Shown piece after piece: positions 38,096 to 45,629 of a stretch of 64,000 nt of DNA. Numbering within the stretch: position 1 is the stretch's first letter; every line of letters begins with the position of its first letter. The notes under the pieces were generated by a model that was not told the DNA's origin, made no database searches, and worked only from the letters and a program-made list of their open reading frames with translations. The DNA comes from Streptomyces sp. P3 (GTDB lineage: Bacteria; Actinomycetota; Actinomycetes; Streptomycetales; Streptomycetaceae): positions 4,340,001-4,404,000 of the forward strand of contig NZ_CP028369.1 in the NCBI RefSeq assembly GCF_003032475.1, given 5' to 3'. Both the position numbers and the translations under genes were made by a program.

Positions 38096-38133
38096 GTGTA
38101 CGTCCGTACGCATCACTGTGTACGCTCGTACAC
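38096..38133 (+). promoter_or_regulatory. Twin operators over a leaderless SMR promoter
   Basis: GTGTACG-CT-CGTACAC (38118-38133) is a perfect 7+2+7 palindrome ending at the base before the ATG. A second copy, GTGTACG-TC-CGTACGC (38096-38111), has one half-site change. Centres are 22 nt apart, two helical turns. TACGCT (38121-38126) inside the second site is a good -10 for a leaderless mRNA. These are most likely the sites of the TetR protein encoded next. Confidence 0.7.
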
Positions 38134-38454
38134 ATGGGATACCTGACACTCGCCGGCGCCATCGCCGCCGAGGTGGCCGCGACGACGGCCATGAAGTACA
38201 GCGAAGGCTTCAGCAAACTCTGGCCCGCGCTGCTGACGGCCGTCGGCTATGTGCTCTCCTTCCTCCTTCTCGCGCAGACGCTGAAGACCGTCGGGATCGG
38301 CACCGCCTACGCGATCTGGGCCGGAGCCGGCACCGCGGCCATCGCCCTCATCGGGCTCGTCCTGTTCGGGGAGGTCCTGACACCCGTCAAGATCGCGGGG
38401 GTCCTGCTGATCGTCGGGGGAGTGGTCCTGCTGAACCTGGGCGGTGCGCACTGA
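38134..38454 (+). CDS. Small multidrug resistance (SMR) efflux protein
   Basis: 106 residues, four membrane helices. The essential membrane glutamate of the family is E13 in AIAAEVAATTAMKYSEGF, and AYAIWAGAGTAAIALIG is the SMR signature. It should export small cations such as quaternary ammonium compounds or guanidinium in exchange for protons. Which subgroup cannot be decided by eye. Overlaps the tetR gene by one base (TGATG). Confidence 0.92.
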   Translation: MGYLTLAGAIAAEVAATTAMKYSEGFSKLWPALLTAVGYVLSFLLLAQTLKTVGIGTAYAIWAGAGTAAIALIGLVLFGEVLTPVKIAGVLLIVGGVVLLNLGGAH

Positions 38455-39017
38455 TGGCCCGCCGCTACGACCCCGAGCGGCGCCAGCGGATCATCGACGC
38501 GGCGATCCGGGTCGTCGGGGCGAAGGGGCTGGCCGGACTGAGCCACCGCTCGGTCGCGGCCGAGGCCGACGTTCCGCTCGGCTCCACCACGTACCACTTC
38601 GCCACCCTCGACGAGCTGATGACCGCCGCCCTGCGGCAGGCCAGCGAGGGCTTCGCCAAGGCGGTCGCGGCGCACGGCGGGCTGACGGACGCCCGCGTCG
38701 ACCTGCCGACGGAACTGGCCGGACTGCTCGGCGAGTGGCTGGCCGGCGACCGAACCGGTGTCGAGCTGGAGTACGAGCTCTACCTGGCCGCCCTGCGCCG
38801 CCCTGCGCTGCGCCCCGTCGCCGCGGAATGGGCCGAGGACCTCGCCGCCCTCCTCGCCCGCCGCACCGACCCCCGCACCGCGCGGGCCCTGGTCGCGCTG
38901 ATGGACGGCATCTGCCTCCAGGTCCTGCTGACGGACGCCCCCTACGACGAGGAGTACACCCGCGAGGCCCTGGCCCGGCTGCTCGTCCCCGCCCGTCCGG
39001 GCGGCGGCGGCCGCTGA
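38454..39017 (+). CDS. TetR-family repressor of the SMR gene
   Basis: 187 residues. N-terminal helix-turn-helix (GLAGLSHRSVAAEADVPLGS then TTYHFATLDELM) and a helical ligand domain. The reading frame extends upstream, but ATG 38454 fits the family start MARRYDPERRQRIIDAA. Co-transcribed with the pump, so autoregulation through the twin operators is expected. Confidence 0.93.
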   Translation: MARRYDPERRQRIIDAAIRVVGAKGLAGLSHRSVAAEADVPLGSTTYHFATLDELMTAALRQASEGFAKAVAAHGGLTDARVDLPTELAGLLGEWLAGDRTGVELEYELYLAALRRPALRPVAAEWAEDLAALLARRTDPRTARALVALMDGICLQVLLTDAPYDEEYTREALARLLVPARPGGGGR

Positions 39018-39077
39018 GGGGCGCCGCCTCCCGTGGAGTGCCGCCCGGTCCCGGCGGGGCGGTGCGCCCGGCGCCTC
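39018..39077. terminator. Convergent-gene hairpin
   Basis: 39018-39026 pairs with 39069-39077 (9 bp with one G-T). Inside, CCGCCC (39041-39046) pairs with GGGCGG (39057-39062). It fills the gap between the tetR and HxlR-peroxiredoxin stop codons. Confidence 0.5.
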
Positions 39078-39078
39078 G

Positions 39079-39963
39079 TCAGCGGGTGTCGAGGTCGCGC
39101 ACGGCGTCCAGGGCCGCCGTCACGCTGCCCGCGATGTCCGTGACCGGGTACTGCACATGGCGCACGACCCGCTCCCGGTCGACGATCAGCGTCAGCCGCT
39201 TCAGCCGGCTCGCCCCGGCGGCCCGGAACGTCGGCAGACGCAGGGCGCTGATCAGCGTCAGGTCCGCGTCCGAGAGCAGCGGGAAGCCGAGCCGCTCCTT
39301 CTCGGCGAACGCCCGCTGCTCGTCCGGACGTTGGGTGGAGACCCCGCGCACCGCGGCGCCCGCCGCGCGGAACCCGGCCAGACGGTCGCGGAACGTGGCC
39401 GACTCCAGGGTGCAGCCCGACGTGCCCGGGATGTCGGTCCAGCCGGGCGGATAACCGTCCGCGCGGGCGTAGGCGCCGGGAAAGCAGTACAGAACGGTGC
39501 AGGAGTCGTCGTCGGACACGGGGTCGCGCGGGGTCCCCCGGTCGTCGACCAACCGGAGCGCGGGCAGCCGGCCGCCCACGAGGGCGTGCACGCGCCGTGC
39601 CTCCGCTGACGCCTCCTCGGCGGTGGCGGTGGCGCTGCCGTCGCCGAGGATCCAGGTGTCGCCCCAGTCCTGGAGCGCGACCAGGACCGGCAGCAGGGCC
39701 CGGCCACGCGGGGTGAGCCGGTACTCGTACCGCGGCGGACGCTCCTGGTACGGCACCCGGGTGAGCACGTCCGCCTCGACCAGCAGCCGCAGCCGCTCCG
39801 TCAACACCTTGCGGGACAGGCCGAGTTCGCGCTGGAACTCGTCGAACCGGTGCACACCGCGTGCGGTGTCCCGGACGATCAGCAGGGTCCACCAGTCCCC
39901 GACGACGTCCAGGGACTGCGCGATGGCGCAGCCGGAGTCCTCCAGACTCGTCCTGCGCGCCAT
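39079..39963 (-). CDS. HxlR-type regulator fused to a peroxiredoxin domain
   Basis: 294 residues. Residues about 1-110 are an HxlR/MarR-like winged helix (CAIAQSLDVVGDWWTLLIVR and SRKVLTERLRLLVEADVLTR). Residues about 140-294 are a thioredoxin-fold AhpC/TSA domain with the peroxidatic cysteine in DIPGTSGCTLESATFRDR. The domain order suggests a redox-responsive transcription factor or a peroxidase tethered to DNA. ATG 39963 was chosen because the upstream extension is not HxlR-like. Gene context gives no clear target. Confidence 0.87.
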   Translation of the reverse strand: MARRTSLEDSGCAIAQSLDVVGDWWTLLIVRDTARGVHRFDEFQRELGLSRKVLTERLRLLVEADVLTRVPYQERPPRYEYRLTPRGRALLPVLVALQDWGDTWILGDGSATATAEEASAEARRVHALVGGRLPALRLVDDRGTPRDPVSDDDSCTVLYCFPGAYARADGYPPGWTDIPGTSGCTLESATFRDRLAGFRAAGAAVRGVSTQRPDEQRAFAEKERLGFPLLSDADLTLISALRLPTFRAAGASRLKRLTLIVDRERVVRHVQYPVTDIAGSVTAALDAVRDLDTR

Positions 39964-40122
39964 GTCCTGCCCTCTCTCTCCCGGCCGGCACCGGCCTCCC
40001 CGCGGCTGCTCCCGGTCTCCCGCGGAGGCTGGGAGCGCCATGCTGGCACAGTTGGTTCCCAAGGGGAACTCAGCAGGCGGGCGGGGCCCTGCGGCCCGCC
40101 TCCTGAGACACCCCTGTGCGGG

Positions 40123-40159
40123 TTGGCCTCTGCGGCCCCCCGCCGGTTAGGTTGCCCAC
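40123..40159 (+). promoter_or_regulatory. Leaderless dapD promoter
   Basis: TTGGCC (40123-40128), 19-nt spacer, TAGGTT (40148-40153), then 6 nt to ATG 40160. No ribosome site. Confidence 0.55.
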
Positions 40160-41149
40160 ATGACCGACACGACTGCTCCTCGCACCACCGGCGCCACGGC
40201 CACCGGCCTTGCCACGATCGCCGCCGACGGCACTGTTCTCGACACCTGGTTCCCCGCGCCCGCGCTCGTCGCCGAGCCCGGCCCGTCCGGCACCGAGCGG
40301 CTCTCCGCCGACCAGGCCGTGGAACTCCTCGGCGAGGCCGCGGCGAAGGCCGTCGGCCCGGACGCCCGCCGGGGCGTCGAGGTGGTCGCGGTCCGCACGG
40401 TCATCGCCTCCCTGGACGACAAGCCGCTCGACGCGCACGACGTCTACCTGCGTCTGCACCTGCTCTCCCACCGGTTGGTGAAGCCGCACGGGCAGAGCCT
40501 GGACGGCATGTTCGGCCACCTCGCCAACGTCGCCTGGACCTCGCTCGGCCCGGTCGCCGTCGACGACGTCGAGAAGGTCCGCCTGAGCGCCCGCGCCGAG
40601 GGCCTGCACCTCCAGGTCACGTCCATCGACAAGTTCCCGCGCATGACGGACTACGTCGCCCCGAAGGGCGTCCGCATCGCCGACGCCGACCGGGTCCGCC
40701 TCGGCGCGCACCTCGCCGAGGGCACGACGGTCATGCACGAGGGCTTCGTCAACTTCAACGCCGGCACCCTCGGGACCTCGATGGTCGAGGGCCGCATCTC
40801 CGCGGGCGTGATCGTCGGCGACGGCTCCGACATCGGCGGCGGCGCCTCCACCATGGGCACGCTGTCCGGCGGCGGCAACGTGATCATCTCCATCGGCGAG
40901 CGCTGCCTCATCGGCGCGGAGGCGGGTGTGGGCATCGCCCTCGGCGACGAGTGCGTCGTCGAGGCCGGCCTCTACGTCACCGCCGGCACCCGTGTCACCA
41001 TGCCCGACGGCCAGATCGTCAAGGCCCGCGAGCTGTCCGGCGCCTCGAACATCCTGTTCCGCCGCAACTCGGTCACCGGCGCGGTCGAGGCCCGCCCCAA
41101 CAACGCGGTCTGGGGCGGCCTGAACGAGATCCTCCACAGCCACAACTGA
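40160..41149 (+). CDS. dapD: 2,3,4,5-tetrahydropyridine-2,6-dicarboxylate N-succinyltransferase
   Basis: Succinylates tetrahydrodipicolinate in the succinylase route to meso-diaminopimelate and lysine. 329 residues. The C-terminal half is a left-handed beta-helix with hexapeptide repeats ([39 protein letters not shown]), as in actinobacterial DapD. Leaderless start at 40160. Confidence 0.95.
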   Translation: MTDTTAPRTTGATATGLATIAADGTVLDTWFPAPALVAEPGPSGTERLSADQAVELLGEAAAKAVGPDARRGVEVVAVRTVIASLDDKPLDAHDVYLRLHLLSHRLVKPHGQSLDGMFGHLANVAWTSLGPVAVDDVEKVRLSARAEGLHLQVTSIDKFPRMTDYVAPKGVRIADADRVRLGAHLAEGTTVMHEGFVNFNAGTLGTSMVEGRISAGVIVGDGSDIGGGASTMGTLSGGGNVIISIGERCLIGAEAGVGIALGDECVVEAGLYVTAGTRVTMPDGQIVKARELSGASNILFRRNSVTGAVEARPNNAVWGGLNEILHSHN

Positions 41150-41255
41150 TCGTCGGCGGCCGTGACCGACGGCCGTGACCTTCGCCGGTCCGAACGATCA
41201 GCGTCCTGACCCGATGCCGAGCTGCCCGCAGGTGTCGGCGTCGGGTATCACCGAT

Positions 41256-41290
41256 CGCCCTCCCGGGCCGGAGGTCGACCCGGGAGGGCG
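41256..41290. terminator. Bidirectional terminator after dapD
   Basis: A 12-bp perfect stem, 41256-41267 with 41279-41290, lies just before the stop codon of the convergent small gene. Confidence 0.7.
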
Positions 41291-41291
41291 G

Positions 41292-41513
41292 TTAAGTGGC
41301 CCTGAGGGTCTCCTCCGCCCCTGCCCGCTTCGGGGCGGACGTGTCGGCAGCCGCCCTCCCGGCCGCCCGCCGTGCGCGCTGTGCCCGCAGTGCCGCCCTC
41401 GCCGCGGCGGCCTCCCGCCGCACCTGCTCCGTCAGCAGGCGCATCCGAGCCGCGCGCTCCGCGCCGGTCAGGCCGGTGAGTCCCAGCCGGGCGTCACGTT
41501 CCTCCTGGGACAC
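41292..41513 (-). CDS. Small Arg/Ala-rich protein, 73 residues
   Basis: I do not recognise a family. It begins GTG with SQEERDARLGLTGLTGAERA, then a helical basic stretch (EQVRREAAAARAALRAQRARR). A very strong ribosome site, GGAGAGGAGGGG, lies just upstream on the minus strand. The start lies 20 nt inside the end of the HAD-like gene, so it is translated by coupling. A second GTG at 41516 is an alternative start. Confidence 0.6.
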   Translation of the reverse strand: MSQEERDARLGLTGLTGAERAARMRLLTEQVRREAAAARAALRAQRARRAAGRAAADTSAPKRAGAEETLRAT

Positions 41514-42096
41514 CACGCCCCTCCTCTCCCTGTCCGACGTCGGAGGGTGCCGACGACGGCCCCTGAGCCGTCCGCCCGGGGAGGGCGCCGTCTCCCGCCG
41601 AGAGGCCGTCGGCGAACGCGGCCAGCGCCGTGAAGTCCTCGTCCCGCAGGCCCGTGCGCGGGTCGACGTGGTGCAACAGGGCCGGGCCCGGGTGGTGGAC
41701 GGTGACGTACGCGGAGTCGGCGGGCGACTGTTCGTCGTCGACCCAGGCGAACGGACGGCCCGCCGCGTGCGCGACGATCGTCTCCGTCTTCCAGTGGACA
41801 CCGTCGGCCCGGTGGGCCAACAGCACCGCGCCGAAGTCGACGTACGGCAGCTCGGGCAGGCCGACCACGGGGGCGATCCAGCGGTTGGCCTCGGCCATCC
41901 AGGTCGTGGCCCAGCACAGCTCGTAGGGCAGGCGGAGCAGAGCGGCGCCGTGCTCCGGGTGCAGCCACACCCGCAGGGGGCGCGCCCGGCCCACGGACGC
42001 CCTGATCGTCGTATAGCCCGCAGGTCGCTTCGTCGGGCGGGCGGCGTACGGATTGAGGGGACCGTCGACGTCGAGGTAGAGCAGTGGCCGGCTCAT
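41494..42096 (-). CDS. HAD-like hydrolase domain protein
   Basis: 200 residues. The opening PLLYLDVDGPLNPYAA carries the DxD motif I of haloacid dehalogenase-type phosphatases. A later FAWVDDEQSPAD could supply motif IV acids. The rest is poorly conserved and ends in a low-complexity tail. Substrate unknown. Its 3' end overlaps the small basic gene. Confidence 0.75.
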   Translation of the reverse strand: MSRPLLYLDVDGPLNPYAARPTKRPAGYTTIRASVGRARPLRVWLHPEHGAALLRLPYELCWATTWMAEANRWIAPVVGLPELPYVDFGAVLLAHRADGVHWKTETIVAHAAGRPFAWVDDEQSPADSAYVTVHHPGPALLHHVDPRTGLRDEDFTALAAFADGLSAGDGALPGRTAQGPSSAPSDVGQGEEGRGVPGGT

Positions 42097-42261
42097 GGGG
42101 TCACCGTACGCAACAGGGCCGCCCGTCCGCCGGGGGATTCCGGGCGCCCGTGAGCGGGTGGGGGAGTGACCGCCCGAGTGCTCGGGGCCTCCGCGCTGCC
42201 GGGACCACCCCGCGGCACCGGCAGGCGGGCAGGCCGTCCGCGGGCTGGCGGCAGGATCCGC

Positions 42262-42331
42262 CGGGAGCCGGGAGCCGGGAGCCGGGAGCCGGGAGCCGGG
42301 AGCCGGGAGCCGGGAGCCGGGAGCCGGGAGC
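42262..42331. repeat. Ten perfect tandem copies of a 7-bp unit
   Basis: CGGGAGC is repeated ten times without error over 70 nt, 22 nt downstream of the dapA-family stop codon. It lies in the 256-nt gap before the HAD-like gene. No other feature is seen in that gap. Confidence 0.95.
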
Positions 42332-42352
42332 CCGGCCCGTGCGGTCGGGCCG

Positions 42353-43303
42353 TCAGGCCGTCAGGCGTTCGTAGGCAGTGCGCAGCCCGGCGACCGTGTC
42401 GCGGCCGGCGGGCCGCAGCGGCGGCCGGACCGGCCCGGCCGGCAGTCCCAGGTCGCCGAGCAGCGCCTTGGCGGTGACGGCTCCCGGCAGACCCGACGCC
42501 ATCATCGACTCCACCAGTTCCGCGCTCCGCCGCTGGAGCCGGGCGGCTGCGGCGGTGTCGCCCGCGTCGAACGCGTCCAGGACGGCGCGCATCCGCTCCG
42601 GGACCACGTTCGCGACCGTGCTGACGTATCCGGCCGCGCCGACCGCGTACAGGGCGAGGTTGAGTTCGTCGCAGCCGGCGTAGTACGCCAACGCGGTGCG
42701 GGCGAGCACCTTCTGCGCGCCGAGGAAGTCGGCGGAGCAGTCCTTGACCGCGACGATCCGCGGGTGCTCGGAGAGCCGGATCAGCGTGTCCGGCTCGATC
42801 CGGACGCCGGTACGGCCGGGGATGTCGTACAGCATCACGGGCAGCCCGCAGGCGTCCGCGACCTCCCGGAAGTGCGCCTCCAGGGCGTCCTGCGGCGGCA
42901 GACTGTAGTACGGGCTGACCACCAGCACGCCGTCCGCGCCCGCCTTCTCGGCGTCCGACGCGAGCTCCACGGTGTGCCGGGTGTCGGAGGTGCCCACTCC
43001 CGCCACGATCGTCGCCCGCGCTCCCACGGCCGCCCGCACCGCCCGCACCAGCTCCGCCTTCTCGGTGTCGGAGGTGGTCGGTGACTCACCCGTGGTGCCG
43101 GAGAGCACCAGCCCGTCGCAGCCCGCGGACACCAGGTGGTCCGCCAGCCGCTGCGCACCGTCGAGGTCGAGCCCGCCGGAGCCGCTGAACGGGGTGATCA
43201 TCGCGCAGAGCGTGCGTCCGAAGGCGGACGCGGGGGCGGCGGCCGGGGCCGGGACGGGGGCGGCGGCGGAGGCGCCGGCCGGGGGCGAGGAGTGCTTCGT
43301 CAT
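42353..43303 (-). CDS. dapA: 4-hydroxy-tetrahydrodipicolinate synthase family protein
   Basis: 316 residues of the DHDPS TIM barrel. LSGTTGESPTTSDTEKAELV, GADGVLVVSPYYSLPPQ and the Schiff-base lysine in IVAVKDCSADF are intact, as is MLYDIPGRTGV. Streptomyces carries several DapA-like genes, so the assignment to lysine synthesis rather than another pyruvate aldolase role rests on motif completeness and on proximity to dapD. An Ala/Pro-rich N-terminal extension of about 30 residues is unusual. ATG 43303 chosen over 43339. Confidence 0.85.
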   Translation of the reverse strand: MTKHSSPPAGASAAAPVPAPAAAPASAFGRTLCAMITPFSGSGGLDLDGAQRLADHLVSAGCDGLVLSGTTGESPTTSDTEKAELVRAVRAAVGARATIVAGVGTSDTRHTVELASDAEKAGADGVLVVSPYYSLPPQDALEAHFREVADACGLPVMLYDIPGRTGVRIEPDTLIRLSEHPRIVAVKDCSADFLGAQKVLARTALAYYAGCDELNLALYAVGAAGYVSTVANVVPERMRAVLDAFDAGDTAAAARLQRRSAELVESMMASGLPGAVTAKALLGDLGLPAGPVRPPLRPAGRDTVAGLRTAYERLTA

Positions 43304-43567
43304 GTGCGTAGTCTCGGCGCCACGATCGTGAAGCTCCACTTAATTCTTCTGCGAGATATGCATAAGTAGTGCTACGTGGTGGCGAGGCGAGGTGGAGGCC
43401 CGTGCCGAGGGCGATCAGGTGGGGGGTGGCGGAGGGGGCCCGGGGTACCCGGAGGTCTCGGAATTCGCAGGAGGCGGTGCGCCCTGACGGCCGTGCCGCC
43501 CGCCCCGGGGTGCTTCTCTCGGCGGTATCGGGGCGTACGTCGCCGAGAACAGGGAGAGGGTGCGTCG

Positions 43568-44032
43568 ATGACGGACAGGACGCCTGCCGGCCTGCGTCGG
43601 CAGATCGAGCGAACCGGACGGCAACTGGGTTCTGCGGCAGGGGAGTTGGTGGCCAGAGCTGATGTGCGGGGCCGCGCGGGCACCCGTGCCGCCGACCTGC
43701 TGGACCGGGCCGGCGCGGTGAGCGTGCAGCTGCGCAGCACGGCGTCCGAGGCCAGGCGGCACGTGCGGGAACGGGCGGGCCGTCCCGGTCATGCGAGGGA
43801 CGGGCGCGCGAGCCGTGCGAGCGCTTTGGCGGCCGCCGCGCAGTTGCCGTCACGCCGCACGGCGTACGCCGGGCACACCGCACGCGCCGCGCACATCGCA
43901 CGCCCACCGCGCGCCGCGCACGCCGACGTCCGGTTCGGGCCGCGGCGTCCGCGGCGGGTGATGCTCGCGGGTGCGGCGGCCGTGACGCTGGTCGCGGCCG
44001 GGGCGATCGGGAGGGGCCGGATCAGGCGGTGA
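43568..44032 (+). CDS. DUF3618-like small membrane protein
   Basis: 154 residues. The N terminus TPAGLRRQIERTGRQLGSAA resembles the DUF3618 repeat found in actinobacterial envelope proteins. A basic, His/Arg-rich middle follows, and a C-terminal membrane helix (VMLAGAAAVTLVAAGAI). Function unknown. ATG 43568 is preceded by GGGAGAGGG; the longer open frame is rejected. Confidence 0.65.
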   Translation: MTDRTPAGLRRQIERTGRQLGSAAGELVARADVRGRAGTRAADLLDRAGAVSVQLRSTASEARRHVRERAGRPGHARDGRASRASALAAAAQLPSRRTAYAGHTARAAHIARPPRAAHADVRFGPRRPRRVMLAGAAAVTLVAAGAIGRGRIRR

Positions 44033-44054
44033 CCGGCCGGTCGGCTCCGATCGG

Positions 44055-44103
44055 CCGCCTGCCGCCTGCCGCCTGCCGCCTGCCGCCTGCCGCCTGCCGC
44101 CCG
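44055..44103. repeat. 7-bp tandem repeat, six perfect copies plus one
   Basis: CCGCCTG runs six times from 44055 to 44096, with a seventh degenerate copy to 44103. It lies directly after the DUF3618-like gene and before a terminator. Confidence 0.95.
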
Positions 44104-44111
44104 CTGACGGG

Positions 44112-44159
44112 CGAACGGGGCCCGACACCCCGGACCGCCGGGGTGTCGGGCCCCGTTCG
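44112..44159. terminator. 22-bp perfect hairpin terminator
   Basis: 44112-44133 is exactly complementary to 44138-44159, with loop ACCG. It is the longest perfect stem in the window and separates the DUF3618-like gene from the arsR gene. Confidence 0.8.
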
Positions 44160-44204
44160 TGCCTGCCCGCCACCGCCCGGCGATCGGCCCGCGCAGGGCC
44201 TCGA

Positions 44205-44251
44205 CCGAAAACTGAATCCTCCTGGACAAAAAAAGTTTTCGGTGAGACGGT
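44205..44251 (+). promoter_or_regulatory. Promoter/operator of the arsR-SRPBCC pair
   Basis: CCGAAAACT (44205-44213) is mirrored by AGTTTTCGG (44234-44242), a 9-bp inverted repeat with a 20-nt spacer in otherwise AT-rich sequence. Between the arms lies TGGACA (44223-44228), a near-consensus -35. A weak -10, GACGGT (44246-44251), sits 17 nt further, 6 nt before the ATG. The encoded ArsR protein probably binds here. Confidence 0.5.
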
Positions 44252-44257
44252 GGACGC

Positions 44258-44869
44258 ATGCTGGACGTCACCGTGATCGAGGACCCCGAGGCCGCAGCCG
44301 CCTCCCTGGACCCCATACGGGCCCGACTGCTCGCCGAGCTGGCCGCCGGACCCGCGTCGGCCGCGATGCTGGCCGGGAAGGTCGGGCTGCCGCGGCAGAA
44401 GGTGAACTACCACCTCAAGGCGCTGGAGCGGCACGGCCTGGTCGAGCTGGCCGGCGAGCGACGCAAGGGCAACGTCACCGAGCGGCTGATGCGGGCGACC
44501 GCGGCGTCGTACGTGATCTCGCCGCTCGCCCTCGCCCAGGTGCAGCCCGACCCGGACCGCTTCCGTGACCAGCTCTCCGCCCGGTGGATGCTCGCCCTCG
44601 GCGCCCGGCTGGTCAGGGACGTCGGTTCGCTGATCACCGGGGCCGCCAAGGCCCGCCAGCGGCTGGCGACCTTCGCTCTGGACGGCGAGGTGCGCTTCGC
44701 GTCGGCGGCCGAACGGGCCGCTTTCATCCAGGAGCTGACGGCCGGTGTCGGCGCGTTGATCCGCAAGTACGACGCGCCCGACGCGGAGGGCGGCCGCGAT
44801 CACCGGATCGTCGTCGCCGTGCATCCGAGGGTCAAGGACCGGCAGCAGACCCCCGAACTGAACCGATAG
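44258..44869 (+). CDS. ArsR-family transcriptional regulator
   Basis: 203 residues. N-terminal winged helix (AAMLAGKVGLPRQKVNYHLK then ALERHGLVELAGER) with no metal-binding cysteines, and a longer C-terminal domain. It precedes an SRPBCC gene by 16 nt. ArsR/SRPBCC pairs are common in actinobacteria, and the regulator usually controls its partner. Confidence 0.88.
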   Translation: MLDVTVIEDPEAAAASLDPIRARLLAELAAGPASAAMLAGKVGLPRQKVNYHLKALERHGLVELAGERRKGNVTERLMRATAASYVISPLALAQVQPDPDRFRDQLSARWMLALGARLVRDVGSLITGAAKARQRLATFALDGEVRFASAAERAAFIQELTAGVGALIRKYDAPDAEGGRDHRIVVAVHPRVKDRQQTPELNR

Positions 44870-44885
44870 GCAGCAGGAGCCCACC

Positions 44886-45617
44886 ATGTCCAAGGAATTC
44901 GAGATCGTCAGCGAGTTCGAGGTCGACGCCACCCCGGAGCAGGTGTGGGAGGCCGTCACGCACGGCACCGGCGCCTATCTGTGGCCGATGGACCCGCCCG
45001 AGCCGCGGGTGGGCGGCGCCGCCGCCTTCGGTTCGACCGTCACCGCCTGGGACCCGCCGCACCACCTCACCGTCCGCAGCGAGGACGTCGGGTTCGGCGT
45101 CCAGAGCGTGAACCAGCTCGAGCACGTCATCGAGGCGCGCGACGGCGGCAAGCGGGCCTGGGTGCGCTATGTGCACAGCGGCGTCTTCACGGACGACTGG
45201 GACAACCAGTACGACGGTGCGGCCAAGCACACCGACTTCTACCTGCACACCCTGCGCGAGTACCTCACGCACTTCGCACCCCGCCCGGTGACCTTCGCCT
45301 CGGCCGAGGGACCCGGGGCGTCGGCCACGTCCGAAGCGTTCGGCGCGGTCGGCCTGGCGCTCGGCCTCTCGGCGGACGACGCCCAGGGCGACCGGGTGAC
45401 CGTGCGCGGGCCGCAGGAGTTCGACGCCGTGCTGGACTACCGCAACCCGTACTTCCTCGGACTGCGCACCGCAACCGCCCTCATCCGTGTGTTCGGCCGC
45501 GGTCGCTGGGGCGCCCCGGTCGGCGTCAGCGTCCACGACTTCGCGCCGGACGCCGACGCCGAGGCGACCGGGAAGGCGTGGCAGGGCTGGCTGAACGGCG
45601 TGTTCAGCCGGCCCTGA
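44886..45617 (+). CDS. SRPBCC (START-like/AHSA1) domain protein
   Basis: 243 residues. The first 145 form a START-like lipid-binding fold (EFEVDATPEQVWEAVTHGTG, TVTAWDPPHHLTV, HVIEARDGGKRAWVRYVHSG). The remaining 95 residues are a second, less clear alpha/beta part. Ligand unknown. AGGAG precedes ATG 44886. Same operon as arsR. Confidence 0.82.
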   Translation: MSKEFEIVSEFEVDATPEQVWEAVTHGTGAYLWPMDPPEPRVGGAAAFGSTVTAWDPPHHLTVRSEDVGFGVQSVNQLEHVIEARDGGKRAWVRYVHSGVFTDDWDNQYDGAAKHTDFYLHTLREYLTHFAPRPVTFASAEGPGASATSEAFGAVGLALGLSADDAQGDRVTVRGPQEFDAVLDYRNPYFLGLRTATALIRVFGRGRWGAPVGVSVHDFAPDADAEATGKAWQGWLNGVFSRP

Positions 45618-45629
45618 CCGCGCCGTGGA

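Noticed and set aside
42262..42331. CRISPR-like array
   Set aside because: The unit is 7 nt with no spacers; it is a simple tandem repeat.
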